Source: JAUILH01 sp964230215
Lineage (GTDB): Bacteria; Bacteroidota; Bacteroidia; Flavobacteriales_D; JAUILH01
Direction: 5' to 3'
NCBI GenBank assembly: GCA_964230215.1
Contig: CAXRGQ010000007.1
Coordinates: 124,001 to 188,000, forward strand
DNA: 64,000 bases
Shown piece after piece: positions 48,910 to 57,048 of this stretch; the stretch's first letter is position 1, and the number at the start of each line of letters is the position of its first letter. The position numbers and the translations under genes are program-made. The notes beneath the pieces were generated by a model. That model did not search any database. It was not told the DNA's origin and was given only the letters and a program-made list of their open reading frames with translations.

Positions 48910-49260
48910 CTATTCCTCCTTATTCTGAGGCATCTTATTCGCCCGCTCATGCTTTAGAATGTTCTGTTCGACACGCTTTAATAAACCCTTCATTCGTTCT
49001 AGGTCGCTTGAGTAAAAGTCAAAAGCGTTTTCGAATTCTTCTTCACTAATGCCATGTTTCTCATACACTGATTTGTAGTAGCCATGAACCACCTCTTGCT
49101 GATCCATGTCTTTCCCTAACTCATAGGCAACCATAGCATCAGCCAAATACATATCCGTCATTACCTCAACAAATCGATCCTCTGGCATTGGTGCTTCCTC
49201 CTCCTCTGAACACGCTGCCAAACAAAACAAACATACCGCTATTAGCAGCCAATTTCTCAT
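48910..49260 (-). CDS. DUF4296 lipoprotein
   Basis: A 116-residue lipoprotein of the DUF4296 family, restricted to Bacteroidota and of unknown function. The lipobox LAAC ends at Cys17, which would be lipidated. It is followed by SEEEE, an acidic stretch like the lipoprotein export signals that send such proteins to the cell surface in some Flavobacteriia. The family core is FVEVMTDMYLADAMV followed by helices (YYKSVYEKHGISEEEFENAF). The ATG overlaps the dihydroorotase stop by 4 bp (ATGA), so it is the third gene of a coupled operon. Confidence 0.85.
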   Translation of the reverse strand: MRNWLLIAVCLFCLAACSEEEEAPMPEDRFVEVMTDMYLADAMVAYELGKDMDQQEVVHGYYKSVYEKHGISEEEFENAFDFYSSDLERMKGLLKRVEQNILKHERANKMPQNKEE

Positions 49261-50585
49261 CGATTAAATGTAAGTCGTTCTCCTGGAGTAATGTCTTTTA
49301 CCTCCCCGTCATAAACGATTTGACCATTAACAAAGGTGTATTTAACTTTTGATGAAAACGTGTGACCTTCAAATGGAGACCATCCACATTTATAGAGAAT
49401 ATTGCTCTTTTCAACTGTCCATGCATCTTTTAGATCTACAAGGACTAAATCTGCTTTATAACCCTCTCTGATGTACCCTCTTTCTTCCAGTCTAAAACAC
49501 TCAGCTGGGGCATGTGACATTTTTTCTACAACCCTCTCTAGGCTAATTTTTCCGTTTTTAACATGATCTAGCATACTTGGTAAGGCGTGCTGCACAAGTG
49601 GCCCTCCTGAAGGCGCTTTGAAATAAGTGTTGTTTTTTTCCTCCAAAGTATGAGGCGCATGATCGGTAGCAATAATATCAATCTTATTATCCAATACTCC
49701 TTGGAATATAGCATCTCTGTCTTCAGCAGATTTTACGGCTGGATTCCATTTAATCAACGATCCTTTTTCAGCATATTGTGATTGTTCAAACCATAAGTGA
49801 TGGACACACGCCTCAGAAGTAATTCGCTTTTCAGACAATGGTTTTGTATTGTCAAATAGCTCCACCTCTTGTGCTGTACTGATGTGTAAAATATGAAGTC
49901 GCGTATCATGTTTCTTTGCGAGATTCATAGCCTTAGTTGAAGACAAAATACATGCTTTGTGGTCGCGAATCACAGGATGGTATTTCATTGGAACTTCTTC
50001 TCCAAACAGCTCCTTGTACTTTTCCATGTTAGCACGGACAGTAGCCTCATCTTCACAATGGGTAGCAATCAACATCTCACATTTGCTAAAAATATTTTCA
50101 AGTACTTCATCCTCATCAACCAGCATATTACCAGTAGATGAACCCATGAATATCTTAACGCCACAAACGTTTTTTGCATCCGTCTTAAGCACTTCTTCTA
50201 TGTTATCATTTGAAGCACCCATGAAGAACGAATAATTTGCAGGTGAACAGTTCGCGGCAATGTCGTATTTATCCTGTAATAATTCTTGGGTTAAGGCTTG
50301 TGGGACTGTATTAGGCATTTCCATAAATGAAGTAATCCCTCCAGCTACCGCCGCTCTTGATTCTGTCTTGATATTTCCTTTATGCGTTAAGCCTGGCTCC
50401 CTAAAATGCACTTGGTCATCAATTACGCCAGGAAGAAGATGTAATCCCGTACCATCAATTTCATGATTTCCTCCATCAATTGGCGAAGAACTTATTTTTG
50501 CAATTCTATCGTTTTCAATCAAGACATCTCCCACAAAGGTTTTGCCTTCGTTTACAATGCTTACGTTTTTAATAACAGTACTCAT
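49257..50585 (-). CDS. pyrC: Dihydroorotase (class I type)
   Basis: A 442-residue amidohydrolase that interconverts carbamoyl-aspartate and dihydroorotate in pyrimidine synthesis. Motifs are DDQVHFREPGLTHKGNIKTE (about 56-75), GGITSFMEMPNT, KIFMGSSTGNM (carboxylated-Lys region), THCEDE, LHILHIS and the Asp in ATDHAPHT. The usual first metal-site His of DxHVH is Gln here (DDQVH). I recall the same substitution in Bacteroidota dihydroorotases, so it is probably a lineage feature and not damage. Its start overlaps the mannosyltransferase stop by one base (TAATG) and its stop overlaps the DUF4296 start by 4 bp. Confidence 0.9.
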   Translation of the reverse strand: MSTVIKNVSIVNEGKTFVGDVLIENDRIAKISSSPIDGGNHEIDGTGLHLLPGVIDDQVHFREPGLTHKGNIKTESRAAVAGGITSFMEMPNTVPQALTQELLQDKYDIAANCSPANYSFFMGASNDNIEEVLKTDAKNVCGVKIFMGSSTGNMLVDEDEVLENIFSKCEMLIATHCEDEATVRANMEKYKELFGEEVPMKYHPVIRDHKACILSSTKAMNLAKKHDTRLHILHISTAQEVELFDNTKPLSEKRITSEACVHHLWFEQSQYAEKGSLIKWNPAVKSAEDRDAIFQGVLDNKIDIIATDHAPHTLEEKNNTYFKAPSGGPLVQHALPSMLDHVKNGKISLERVVEKMSHAPAECFRLEERGYIREGYKADLVLVDLKDAWTVEKSNILYKCGWSPFEGHTFSSKVKYTFVNGQIVYDGEVKDITPGERLTFNR

Positions 50586-51301
50586 TATTTTTTAATCTTT
50601 TTACGGCGCATTTTCCACACACCAATAAAGGCTTCTTTAAAAATGCCAATACTCATTTTACTCTCACCAAACTCTCTATCTACAAAGGTTACTGGTACTT
50701 CTACAACATTAAATCCATGTCTTTTAGCCGTATATTTCATCTCAATTTGAAATGCATAACCTATAAACTGAATGGCGTCTAAATCAATTGTTTCTAACAC
50801 CTTTCTTTTATAACACTTAAATCCAGCCGTTGTGTCCTTAGTGTTGATCCATAAAATAGTTCTTACATACAAAGATGCTCCATAAGACATTAACCATCGT
50901 CCGAATGGCCAATTCTTCACCTTACCTCCTTTACAATATCTGCTTCCAATAGCAACATCTCCTCCGTTAAGACATGCTTCCCGTAATCTTGGAAGATCAT
51001 TAGGATCATGCGAAAAGTCCGCATCCATTTCAAAAACGAAGGCATAGTCTCTTTCTAAGGCCCACTTAAACCCATGAATATAAGCAGTCCCTAGACCTAA
51101 CTTGCCTTTTCTCTCCTGGATATATAGTTTTCCATCAAATTCTTGCATCAAATGCTTAACAATGTTGGCAGTTCCATCGGGAGAACCATCATCAACAATC
51201 AAGATATTGAATGGAGTGTCTAGTGCAAATACCGCTCGGATAATATTTTCGATATTATCTTTCTCGTTGTAAGTGGGTATTATTACAAGGCTATCGCTCA
51301 T
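50585..51301 (-). CDS. Polyprenol-phosphate mannosyltransferase-like GT2 enzyme
   Basis: A 238-residue glycosyltransferase family 2 enzyme close to DPM1/Ppm1. It would transfer a sugar, probably mannose, from GDP-sugar to a polyprenyl phosphate on the inner membrane face, making lipid-linked donors for enzymes such as the GT117 protein. Motifs are VIIPTYNEKDNIENII, ILIVDDGSPDGT, GLGTAYIHGFKWAL and the metal-binding EMDADFSHDP. It lacks the C-terminal transmembrane segments of longer DPM-type proteins. The ATG at 51301 is preferred because it places the first strand at residue 3; an ATG 8 codons upstream (51325) is possible. First gene of the operon with pyrC and the DUF4296 gene. Confidence 0.88.
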   Translation of the reverse strand: MSDSLVIIPTYNEKDNIENIIRAVFALDTPFNILIVDDGSPDGTANIVKHLMQEFDGKLYIQERKGKLGLGTAYIHGFKWALERDYAFVFEMDADFSHDPNDLPRLREACLNGGDVAIGSRYCKGGKVKNWPFGRWLMSYGASLYVRTILWINTKDTTAGFKCYKRKVLETIDLDAIQFIGYAFQIEMKYTAKRHGFNVVEVPVTFVDREFGESKMSIGIFKEAFIGVWKMRRKKIKK

Positions 51302-51419
51302 GGATTTGCTAAGATAGCAATCCACATAAAATTATGCCTTAAAAAACTATCTCGAGATTAATATTTAACAACAATTAAGAATCACGAATATTGTAACTTT
51401 TTCCCCTTTATGTATTATA

Positions 51420-54242
51420 ATGATAGTATTGCGTGGGCTATTTAAATATTTAATTGGCATTTTATGTGCTTTTCACTTGCATGCACAGGATATTGTTACT
51501 GTTAATAGCAACGCATCATTCATTTGTAGAAGCGATAAGCCAGACTCTGAAGGAAAAGCAAACATCCGCGTATACAGCACCCATCAGGCCTGTAAATTTC
51601 AACAAATTACCATTCAAGATAAGCAACTCGAGTCTATTGACACATTGGTGCTTAGTGATAATGGTGGTCTTTTACATATAAAAAGCAACATATATAATTA
51701 CGTATATAATCTTAGAAACGGTAATTTAATAAGTCGGTTCCCTGCAGATAAAGTAATTGGACTAGGCAGAAACAACAACCGATTTGTAGTTAGCGGTGAT
51801 AAGTATTTAACACTCTATAATGTGTATGGTCAAGAAGTGCGTGAACATAAGGCTCCTGTAAAAAATGGTATATCTGAAATCAAATACCTGCCAGGAGATG
51901 ATGGCTTTTACGTTAAGACCGTTAACGATCACTACTATTTATTCAAAAAGAATAAAGGCTCATACGCCAGAAGAACTTATGCTAGTCAGCATGTAATCAA
52001 CGCATTTAACAATACAATCACTTTGTGCAATCAACAAGGAGGCAGCCCCGTAGTAACGCAAGTGGAAATACCAACCATGAGGAAAATAAAAACCATTCTG
52101 GGCTCTAGGATGCTTAAGGTGTATGAGCGTGAGGTAAATAAAAATAAAGATCGTACTAATAAGCTCAAATATCGGTTCATCAAGCATCAGATTTTTCCGA
52201 GCCCAGGGGGTAGATATATTTCTTATATCACACAGACTAAAGATCAGAATTGGCATATTTTAGTTCAGGCAACTGGATCTGAAAAGATGGAACTTGATTT
52301 GGTGGTGGAAAACCAAGATGACATCCCGGGATTATCTTGGTTAAATGATAGCATGTTTGTGTTTTATGATGATCCTATGAAGAGAACTCTTGTTGTTGTT
52401 CCTGACAAAAGATTGGCTCAAGGCTTTAATTATTATCCTAAGTTAAAAGACACGGACAAACGAATTAGTGAAAAAAGGTTTTCGAGAAAGGCCATGGTAT
52501 CTCCTAATCAGCGTTACGCGGTATATCAATCAAAACATAATGGTAAGCCCACATTGGTTTTAACGACAGGTGCAATTTCTCAAATTAGAGTGTTGGCACA
52601 AAATACTGAGTTCATTGGGTTTAATGAAAGTTCAAAACTTATGCTTATTAGGCGGGATAATCGCGTAGGCTTTATTCGTTTATCCGATATTGAAATGACT
52701 CTTGATGAAGATAACATTCCAATTACTTTTCTTTCTGATACATGTAATTTTGACCCTGAAGACATTCTCGGAGAAGCTGAGGCTCCAATGGCTTATAACT
52801 ATCCGCGCTTTGAAAGACAGCATCACATTAGCACGCTAAATGACACAACAGAGGTAAACATTGTGCTTCAAACCATTACACACCATGACTCTACCGTTAA
52901 TGTCGATTTTCAGATTCTTGATAATACCGGCAACTATTATTGGGGAGCGAGTGCAGTGGAGTTTAAGCAAATTTGGTGCAATACAGCCCTACAATTTGGC
53001 AATGACCTACCAGAGCAGCTTCAATCATTTACCATTAGTGAAATGAATGAAGATATTCCGCTCAAACTAGCCATATCCGTTGTTTTAGACCACAGTGGGT
53101 CAATGGGCATGGACCGTATTTTGGCTTTGGAGCAAGGATTAAAAAAGTTCTTTGATGCAAAGGCACATGAAGATGGGATATCAATTGTAAAATATGATTT
53201 TGATGCAGATGCACAAGGTCCTTTAAGTACAGACGCTGACAAGTTAAAAAGCAATTTAGATCGTCGATCATACGACCGATATGGCGGAGGAACGGCTTTG
53301 TTAGACGGTGTGAAATTAGGTATTGAGGAAGTTCAAGAAGAGGCTGAGTTCGATGAACGCATTGTAATCGTGATTACAGATGGAAATGAAAACTCGTCCA
53401 AAATAAATAAGAATAGAGTTATACTGGATGCTATTGAGCAAGGAGTGAAAATATATACAATTGGTTTTGGAGACTTTGTAAGTGACTTCTATTTAAAATC
53501 GATCGCATATAACACAAAAGGGAATTACTACAGAATATATGAGTCGAATGAGTTGGGATGGATTTATAATGATATCTACCAAAAGATTAAGCATTATTAT
53601 CGAATCACTTTTACTACTAAAAAGAAAGGGACTCATAAGCTAATGATGCAGATCTGTCCAGAGAAGGGTAAGTCAAACCCAGCACTTGCCTATTTTGATA
53701 ATTACGAGTTAGACTTAAGTAAAATTGACCCTGATTCGGATCAAGGCTTTGAGTTGCCTTTTGATAAAATATCAAGTGACAGCGTTGACCATGTTTTTAG
53801 TGAATTAAGCCCAAGAACCAATTTTGAGGGCATTACGAGCACTCCAATTGACATCAAACATCCTGTCGATATCGATTATGTTTCAGATGAACAAAAAGCC
53901 TTTAATAAGCTGATATTGCCAAAGTTTGAGTTTGTATTTGATGAGACAACAATTACAAATGACCCCAAGATGGAGATATCCATGGTCCTTGCTTTTATGG
54001 AGAAGTATCCAGAAACTCTAATTGAGGTAATTGGGCATACCGATAACGAAGGAAAGAGAGATTATAATCAACTCTTAAGTGAAAATCGGGCTAAAAAAGT
54101 AGTAGAACTATTGATTGCACAAGGTGCTCAAGCGGACCGGTTGATTCCTATTGGAAAAGGCGATACTGAACCCCTAGATAGCAATGATAGTGAATCTGGT
54201 CGCCAGCACAATAGACGTGTCGAATTTGTATTGGTAGACTAA
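51420..54242 (+). CDS. Propeller / VWA / OmpA-domain fusion protein
   Basis: A 940-residue exported protein with a signal peptide (about 1-22, ending LHAQ). Residues about 25-430 look like a beta-propeller (LSDNGGLLHIKS, SPGGRYISYITQ, SPNQRYAVYQSK). Residues about 550-740 form a von Willebrand A domain with an intact MIDAS: DHSGSMG (near 556, DxSxS), GGTALLDG (Thr) and ITDGNE. The last 110 residues are an OmpA domain (FVFDETTITND, IGHTDNEGKRDYNQLLSENR, GRQHNRRVEFVL) with the Asp and Arg that bind peptidoglycan. It should therefore sit in the periplasm, attached to the wall, and bind a metal-dependent partner. It is convergent with the metal-binding gene, with stops overlapping by 4 bp. Confidence 0.82.
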   Translation: MIVLRGLFKYLIGILCAFHLHAQDIVTVNSNASFICRSDKPDSEGKANIRVYSTHQACKFQQITIQDKQLESIDTLVLSDNGGLLHIKSNIYNYVYNLRNGNLISRFPADKVIGLGRNNNRFVVSGDKYLTLYNVYGQEVREHKAPVKNGISEIKYLPGDDGFYVKTVNDHYYLFKKNKGSYARRTYASQHVINAFNNTITLCNQQGGSPVVTQVEIPTMRKIKTILGSRMLKVYEREVNKNKDRTNKLKYRFIKHQIFPSPGGRYISYITQTKDQNWHILVQATGSEKMELDLVVENQDDIPGLSWLNDSMFVFYDDPMKRTLVVVPDKRLAQGFNYYPKLKDTDKRISEKRFSRKAMVSPNQRYAVYQSKHNGKPTLVLTTGAISQIRVLAQNTEFIGFNESSKLMLIRRDNRVGFIRLSDIEMTLDEDNIPITFLSDTCNFDPEDILGEAEAPMAYNYPRFERQHHISTLNDTTEVNIVLQTITHHDSTVNVDFQILDNTGNYYWGASAVEFKQIWCNTALQFGNDLPEQLQSFTISEMNEDIPLKLAISVVLDHSGSMGMDRILALEQGLKKFFDAKAHEDGISIVKYDFDADAQGPLSTDADKLKSNLDRRSYDRYGGGTALLDGVKLGIEEVQEEAEFDERIVIVITDGNENSSKINKNRVILDAIEQGVKIYTIGFGDFVSDFYLKSIAYNTKGNYYRIYESNELGWIYNDIYQKIKHYYRITFTTKKKGTHKLMMQICPEKGKSNPALAYFDNYELDLSKIDPDSDQGFELPFDKISSDSVDHVFSELSPRTNFEGITSTPIDIKHPVDIDYVSDEQKAFNKLILPKFEFVFDETTITNDPKMEISMVLAFMEKYPETLIEVIGHTDNEGKRDYNQLLSENRAKKVVELLIAQGAQADRLIPIGKGDTEPLDSNDSESGRQHNRRVEFVLVD

Positions 54243-54592
54243 TTGTTCGGCTTGCAACACGCATCAAGTGCATCATAGCCCTCTTTGGTCGCTTTTTTAT
54301 CGTTTGCGTCAAACCCTGCTTCAGTAATCACATCTTCAATTCTTGCCAAGGTGATTTTTTCACTGTTGTACTTTACCTTTATAATATTAGACTCAGGAAT
54401 AATCTTAACCTTTTTCACCCCTTTCTCTGCTTTTAAGGAGTGAAAAATGTTCGGTCCACAAGAGCCACAAACAATGCAGTGATCACAGTGAATATCTGTT
54501 TTGATATCGGTCTCAACCACCTTGCTTTTCTTGTCTTGAGCGAAAACAACGCTTGTAAATATAATTACGAGTGTACTTAGTATTAATTTCAT
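54239..54592 (-). CDS. Exported heavy-metal-associated (HMA) domain protein with extra cysteines
   Basis: A 117-residue protein with signal peptide (MKLILSTLVIIFTSVVFAQ) and one HMA-type ferredoxin-like domain (about 30-100). The metal loop CGSC (42-45) is followed by GPNIFHSLKAEKGVKKVKI and the late strand GFDA. A second pair, C36-D-H-C39, lies just upstream, giving C-x2-C-x2-C-x2-C with flanking His35 and His38, and the tail ends in CysCys (near 112-113). Periplasmic copper or other soft-metal handling is likely. The ATG overlaps the upstream gene's stop by 4 bp, coupling it to the LETM1-like protein. Confidence 0.78.
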   Translation of the reverse strand: MKLILSTLVIIFTSVVFAQDKKSKVVETDIKTDIHCDHCIVCGSCGPNIFHSLKAEKGVKKVKIIPESNIIKVKYNSEKITLARIEDVITEAGFDANDKKATKEGYDALDACCKPNN

Positions 54593-55092
54593 TCTTCTTT
54601 ATTTATTTTTTTACCCTCTCGACCTCTTTGATCTGTTTTGGGAATGCGGTCATCATATTCTTCGGGACGCACCTGTTCTTTGGGTACAAGATCTATTCCA
54701 ATTTTTGACCCAAGAGCAATTAAAAAAGGTGTAATTGGAATGGGGGCTGGAACTGCTTGTACAACTACTATAGGCAGAATTCTCGCCAAGTCTAGAGATT
54801 GACTTTTTAAGAAAAGCCATTCTTCCTCGGTAACAGATTCCTTGTCTTTGACGTATTTCCTTAATATTCTGGCTGCGATTATAGTCTCTACTTTTTCGCG
54901 TTTTGCTGTTTTACCAACTTTCTTAATAACTGCTCTAAAACTCACCCATAGCTCCTTAGGCTTAGTTCTAATAGGATGCCCGTCCACTACTGGGGTATCA
55001 GCACGAAGGGCATAATCAACCACCTTCCTCAGCTCATGATCAGTCATTGAGCCGGGCGCGTATTCATTCTGATTTCTATTATTGTCTTCCAT
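54589..55092 (-). CDS. Small soluble protein with LETM1-like segment
   Basis: A 167-residue protein with no signal peptide. Residues about 100-150 (WLFLKSQSLDLARILPIVVV, then PAPIPITPFLIALGSKIGID) resemble the LETM1-like region found in a subset of Bacteroidota proteins; the assignment is tentative. The N-terminal part is charged and helical and the tail is very hydrophilic (DQRGREGKKINKEE). One hydrophobic stretch near 115-135 could associate with membrane. Its start lies inside the acs gene (14-bp overlap) and its stop overlaps the HMA gene by 4 bp, so all three form a coupled operon. The function is unknown. Confidence 0.6.
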   Translation of the reverse strand: MEDNNRNQNEYAPGSMTDHELRKVVDYALRADTPVVDGHPIRTKPKELWVSFRAVIKKVGKTAKREKVETIIAARILRKYVKDKESVTEEEWLFLKSQSLDLARILPIVVVQAVPAPIPITPFLIALGSKIGIDLVPKEQVRPEEYDDRIPKTDQRGREGKKINKEE

Positions 55093-56968
55093 TTATAATA
55101 TCCTCAACTACAGTAGGGTCTAACAATGTGGAGGTATCTCCAAGTTTATCCATCTCACCTTCAGCAATTTTACGTAAAATTCTTCTCATAATTTTACCCG
55201 ATCTGGTTTTTGGAAGTCCATTTACTACCTGAATTTTATCTGGTTTTGCAATGGGCCCAATTTCTTTAGTCACAATTGACAATAAAGACTTCTTAAGCTC
55301 ATCTTCATCCTTTACACTTTTACAAATTACATAGGCATATATCCCTTGACCCTTTATGTCATGTGGATACCCCACAACCGCTGATTCTATTACTTCATCA
55401 TGTTCATCAAGAGCGTTTTCAACCTCTGCTGTTCCGATTCTGTGACCGGACACGTTAATTACGTCATCAACACGTCCAGTAATGCGATACATACCATCCT
55501 CGTCACGTTTGCATCCATCTCCTGTAAAATAGAGACCTTTATAGGTAGAAAAATAGGTTTGTTTGCATCTTTCATGATCGCCCCAAGTTGTTCTCAAAAT
55601 ACTTGGCCAAGGATACTTAATACACAAGTTACCTTCTACACCATTGCCTTCTATTTCATTGCCTTCATTATCTACCAGACATGGCTGAATTCCAGGTAAA
55701 GGATATGTCGCGTAGCTTGGTTTCAGAGGAGTTATATTGGCTAAAGGTGAAATCATTATTCCGCCGGTTTCAGTTTGCCACCAGGTATCAACGATTGGGC
55801 AATTCCCATTTCCTACCAGCTTGTGATACCACTCCCACGCTTCTTCATTAATTGGCTCTCCAACCGTTCCCAGAACTCTCAGACTGCTTAAGTCATGTTT
55901 TGTTACCAATGTGTCGGGAAATGCTTCCAGTGCACGTATGGCTGTTGGAGCTGTATAGAACAAATTCACTTTATGTCTCTCAACTACCTCCCAGAACCTT
56001 CCAGCATCTGGATAGGTAGGAACACCTTCAAACATAAGCGTGGTTGCTCCAGCCAATAATGGACCATAAACTATATAGCTATGACCAGTAATCCAGCCGA
56101 TATCTGCAGTACACCAATAAACATCATCCTCTTTGTACTGGAAAACATTTCTGAAAGAGTACTCCGCATATACCATGTATCCTCCTGTCGAATGGACAAC
56201 TCCTTTTGGTTTACCGGTTGAACCAGATGTGTAAAGTATAAATAATGGGTCTTCTGAATCCACATAGGTAGGCTCGCAATTAGAGGATGCTTTATCTACA
56301 CATTCATGCCACCAAATATCTCTGCCTTCTTGCATATTTACAGACTCTTTTCCTCTTTTGTAGACAAGGCATTTATTAATGGTCGAGCAGTTCTCTAAAG
56401 CTTCATCTGCTATAGCTTTTATCGGAACTATTTTAGCCCCTCTCACACCAATATCGGATGTGATTAGCACTTTACAATCCGAATCGTTGATTCTATCTGC
56501 CAGAGCCTTGGCACTAAAGCCAGCAAATACAACAGAATGGATTGCACCCAACCTAGCACATGCTAAAACCGCAATTGCCAACTCTGGCACCATGGGCATA
56601 TACAAGCAGACACGGTCTCCTTTTTCAATTCCCATTTCCTTTAGTGCATTCGCACACCTATTCACCTTATCAGCTAACTCTGCGTATGTTATTCTTACGA
56701 CATTTTCTTCGGGGTCATTAGGTTCCCAAAGGATGGCGACTTTATCCGCTTTATCTTGTAAGTGTCTATCGATACAATTCTCTGTTATGTTTAATTGTGC
56801 ACCCGAAAACCACTCTACTTTTGGCGTATCAAACTCCCAATTAACAACATCATCCCAGCGTTTTTTCCATGTAAATGAGTCCGCAATATTCTCCCAAAAT
56901 TGTTCTGGATTTTCAACACTATTCTTGTAAGCACTTTTGTATTCCTGTAGAGTATTTATTTTCAGCAT
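55079..56968 (-). CDS. acs: Acetyl-CoA synthetase (acetate-CoA ligase)
   Basis: A 629-residue AMP-forming ligase that converts acetate, ATP and CoA to acetyl-CoA in the cytoplasm. Visible motifs are the N-terminal FWENIADSFTWKKRWDDVVN, the P-loop YTSGSTGKPKGVVHS (near 246), YWCTADIGWITGHSYIVYGP, DTWWQTETGG (acetate pocket with the conserved Trp), TGDGCKRDEDG, GRVDDVINVSGHRIGT and the C-terminal PKTRSGKIMRR, whose second Lys is the usual acetylation-controlled residue. Length and order are standard. It is first in an operon with the LETM1-like and HMA genes. A near-consensus -7 box (TATCTTTA, 56994-56987) lies 18 nt upstream of the start. Confidence 0.95.
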   Translation of the reverse strand: MLKINTLQEYKSAYKNSVENPEQFWENIADSFTWKKRWDDVVNWEFDTPKVEWFSGAQLNITENCIDRHLQDKADKVAILWEPNDPEENVVRITYAELADKVNRCANALKEMGIEKGDRVCLYMPMVPELAIAVLACARLGAIHSVVFAGFSAKALADRINDSDCKVLITSDIGVRGAKIVPIKAIADEALENCSTINKCLVYKRGKESVNMQEGRDIWWHECVDKASSNCEPTYVDSEDPLFILYTSGSTGKPKGVVHSTGGYMVYAEYSFRNVFQYKEDDVYWCTADIGWITGHSYIVYGPLLAGATTLMFEGVPTYPDAGRFWEVVERHKVNLFYTAPTAIRALEAFPDTLVTKHDLSSLRVLGTVGEPINEEAWEWYHKLVGNGNCPIVDTWWQTETGGIMISPLANITPLKPSYATYPLPGIQPCLVDNEGNEIEGNGVEGNLCIKYPWPSILRTTWGDHERCKQTYFSTYKGLYFTGDGCKRDEDGMYRITGRVDDVINVSGHRIGTAEVENALDEHDEVIESAVVGYPHDIKGQGIYAYVICKSVKDEDELKKSLLSIVTKEIGPIAKPDKIQVVNGLPKTRSGKIMRRILRKIAEGEMDKLGDTSTLLDPTVVEDIINGRQ

Positions 56969-57000
56969 AGTATAATATTATACCTCTAAAGATACTAAAC

Positions 57001-57026
57001 AAAAAAAGCACCGCCATGGCGGTGCT
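57001..57026 (-). terminator. Rho-independent terminator of the first PKD gene
   Basis: A perfect 20-bp palindrome AGCACCGCCATGGCGGTGCT (57007-57026) is followed on the minus strand by a run of seven T. It begins 22 bp after the stop of the 57049-60345 gene and insulates acs from it. Confidence 0.88.
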
Positions 57027-57048
57027 TGTAAAAATATGTTTGTTAAGA

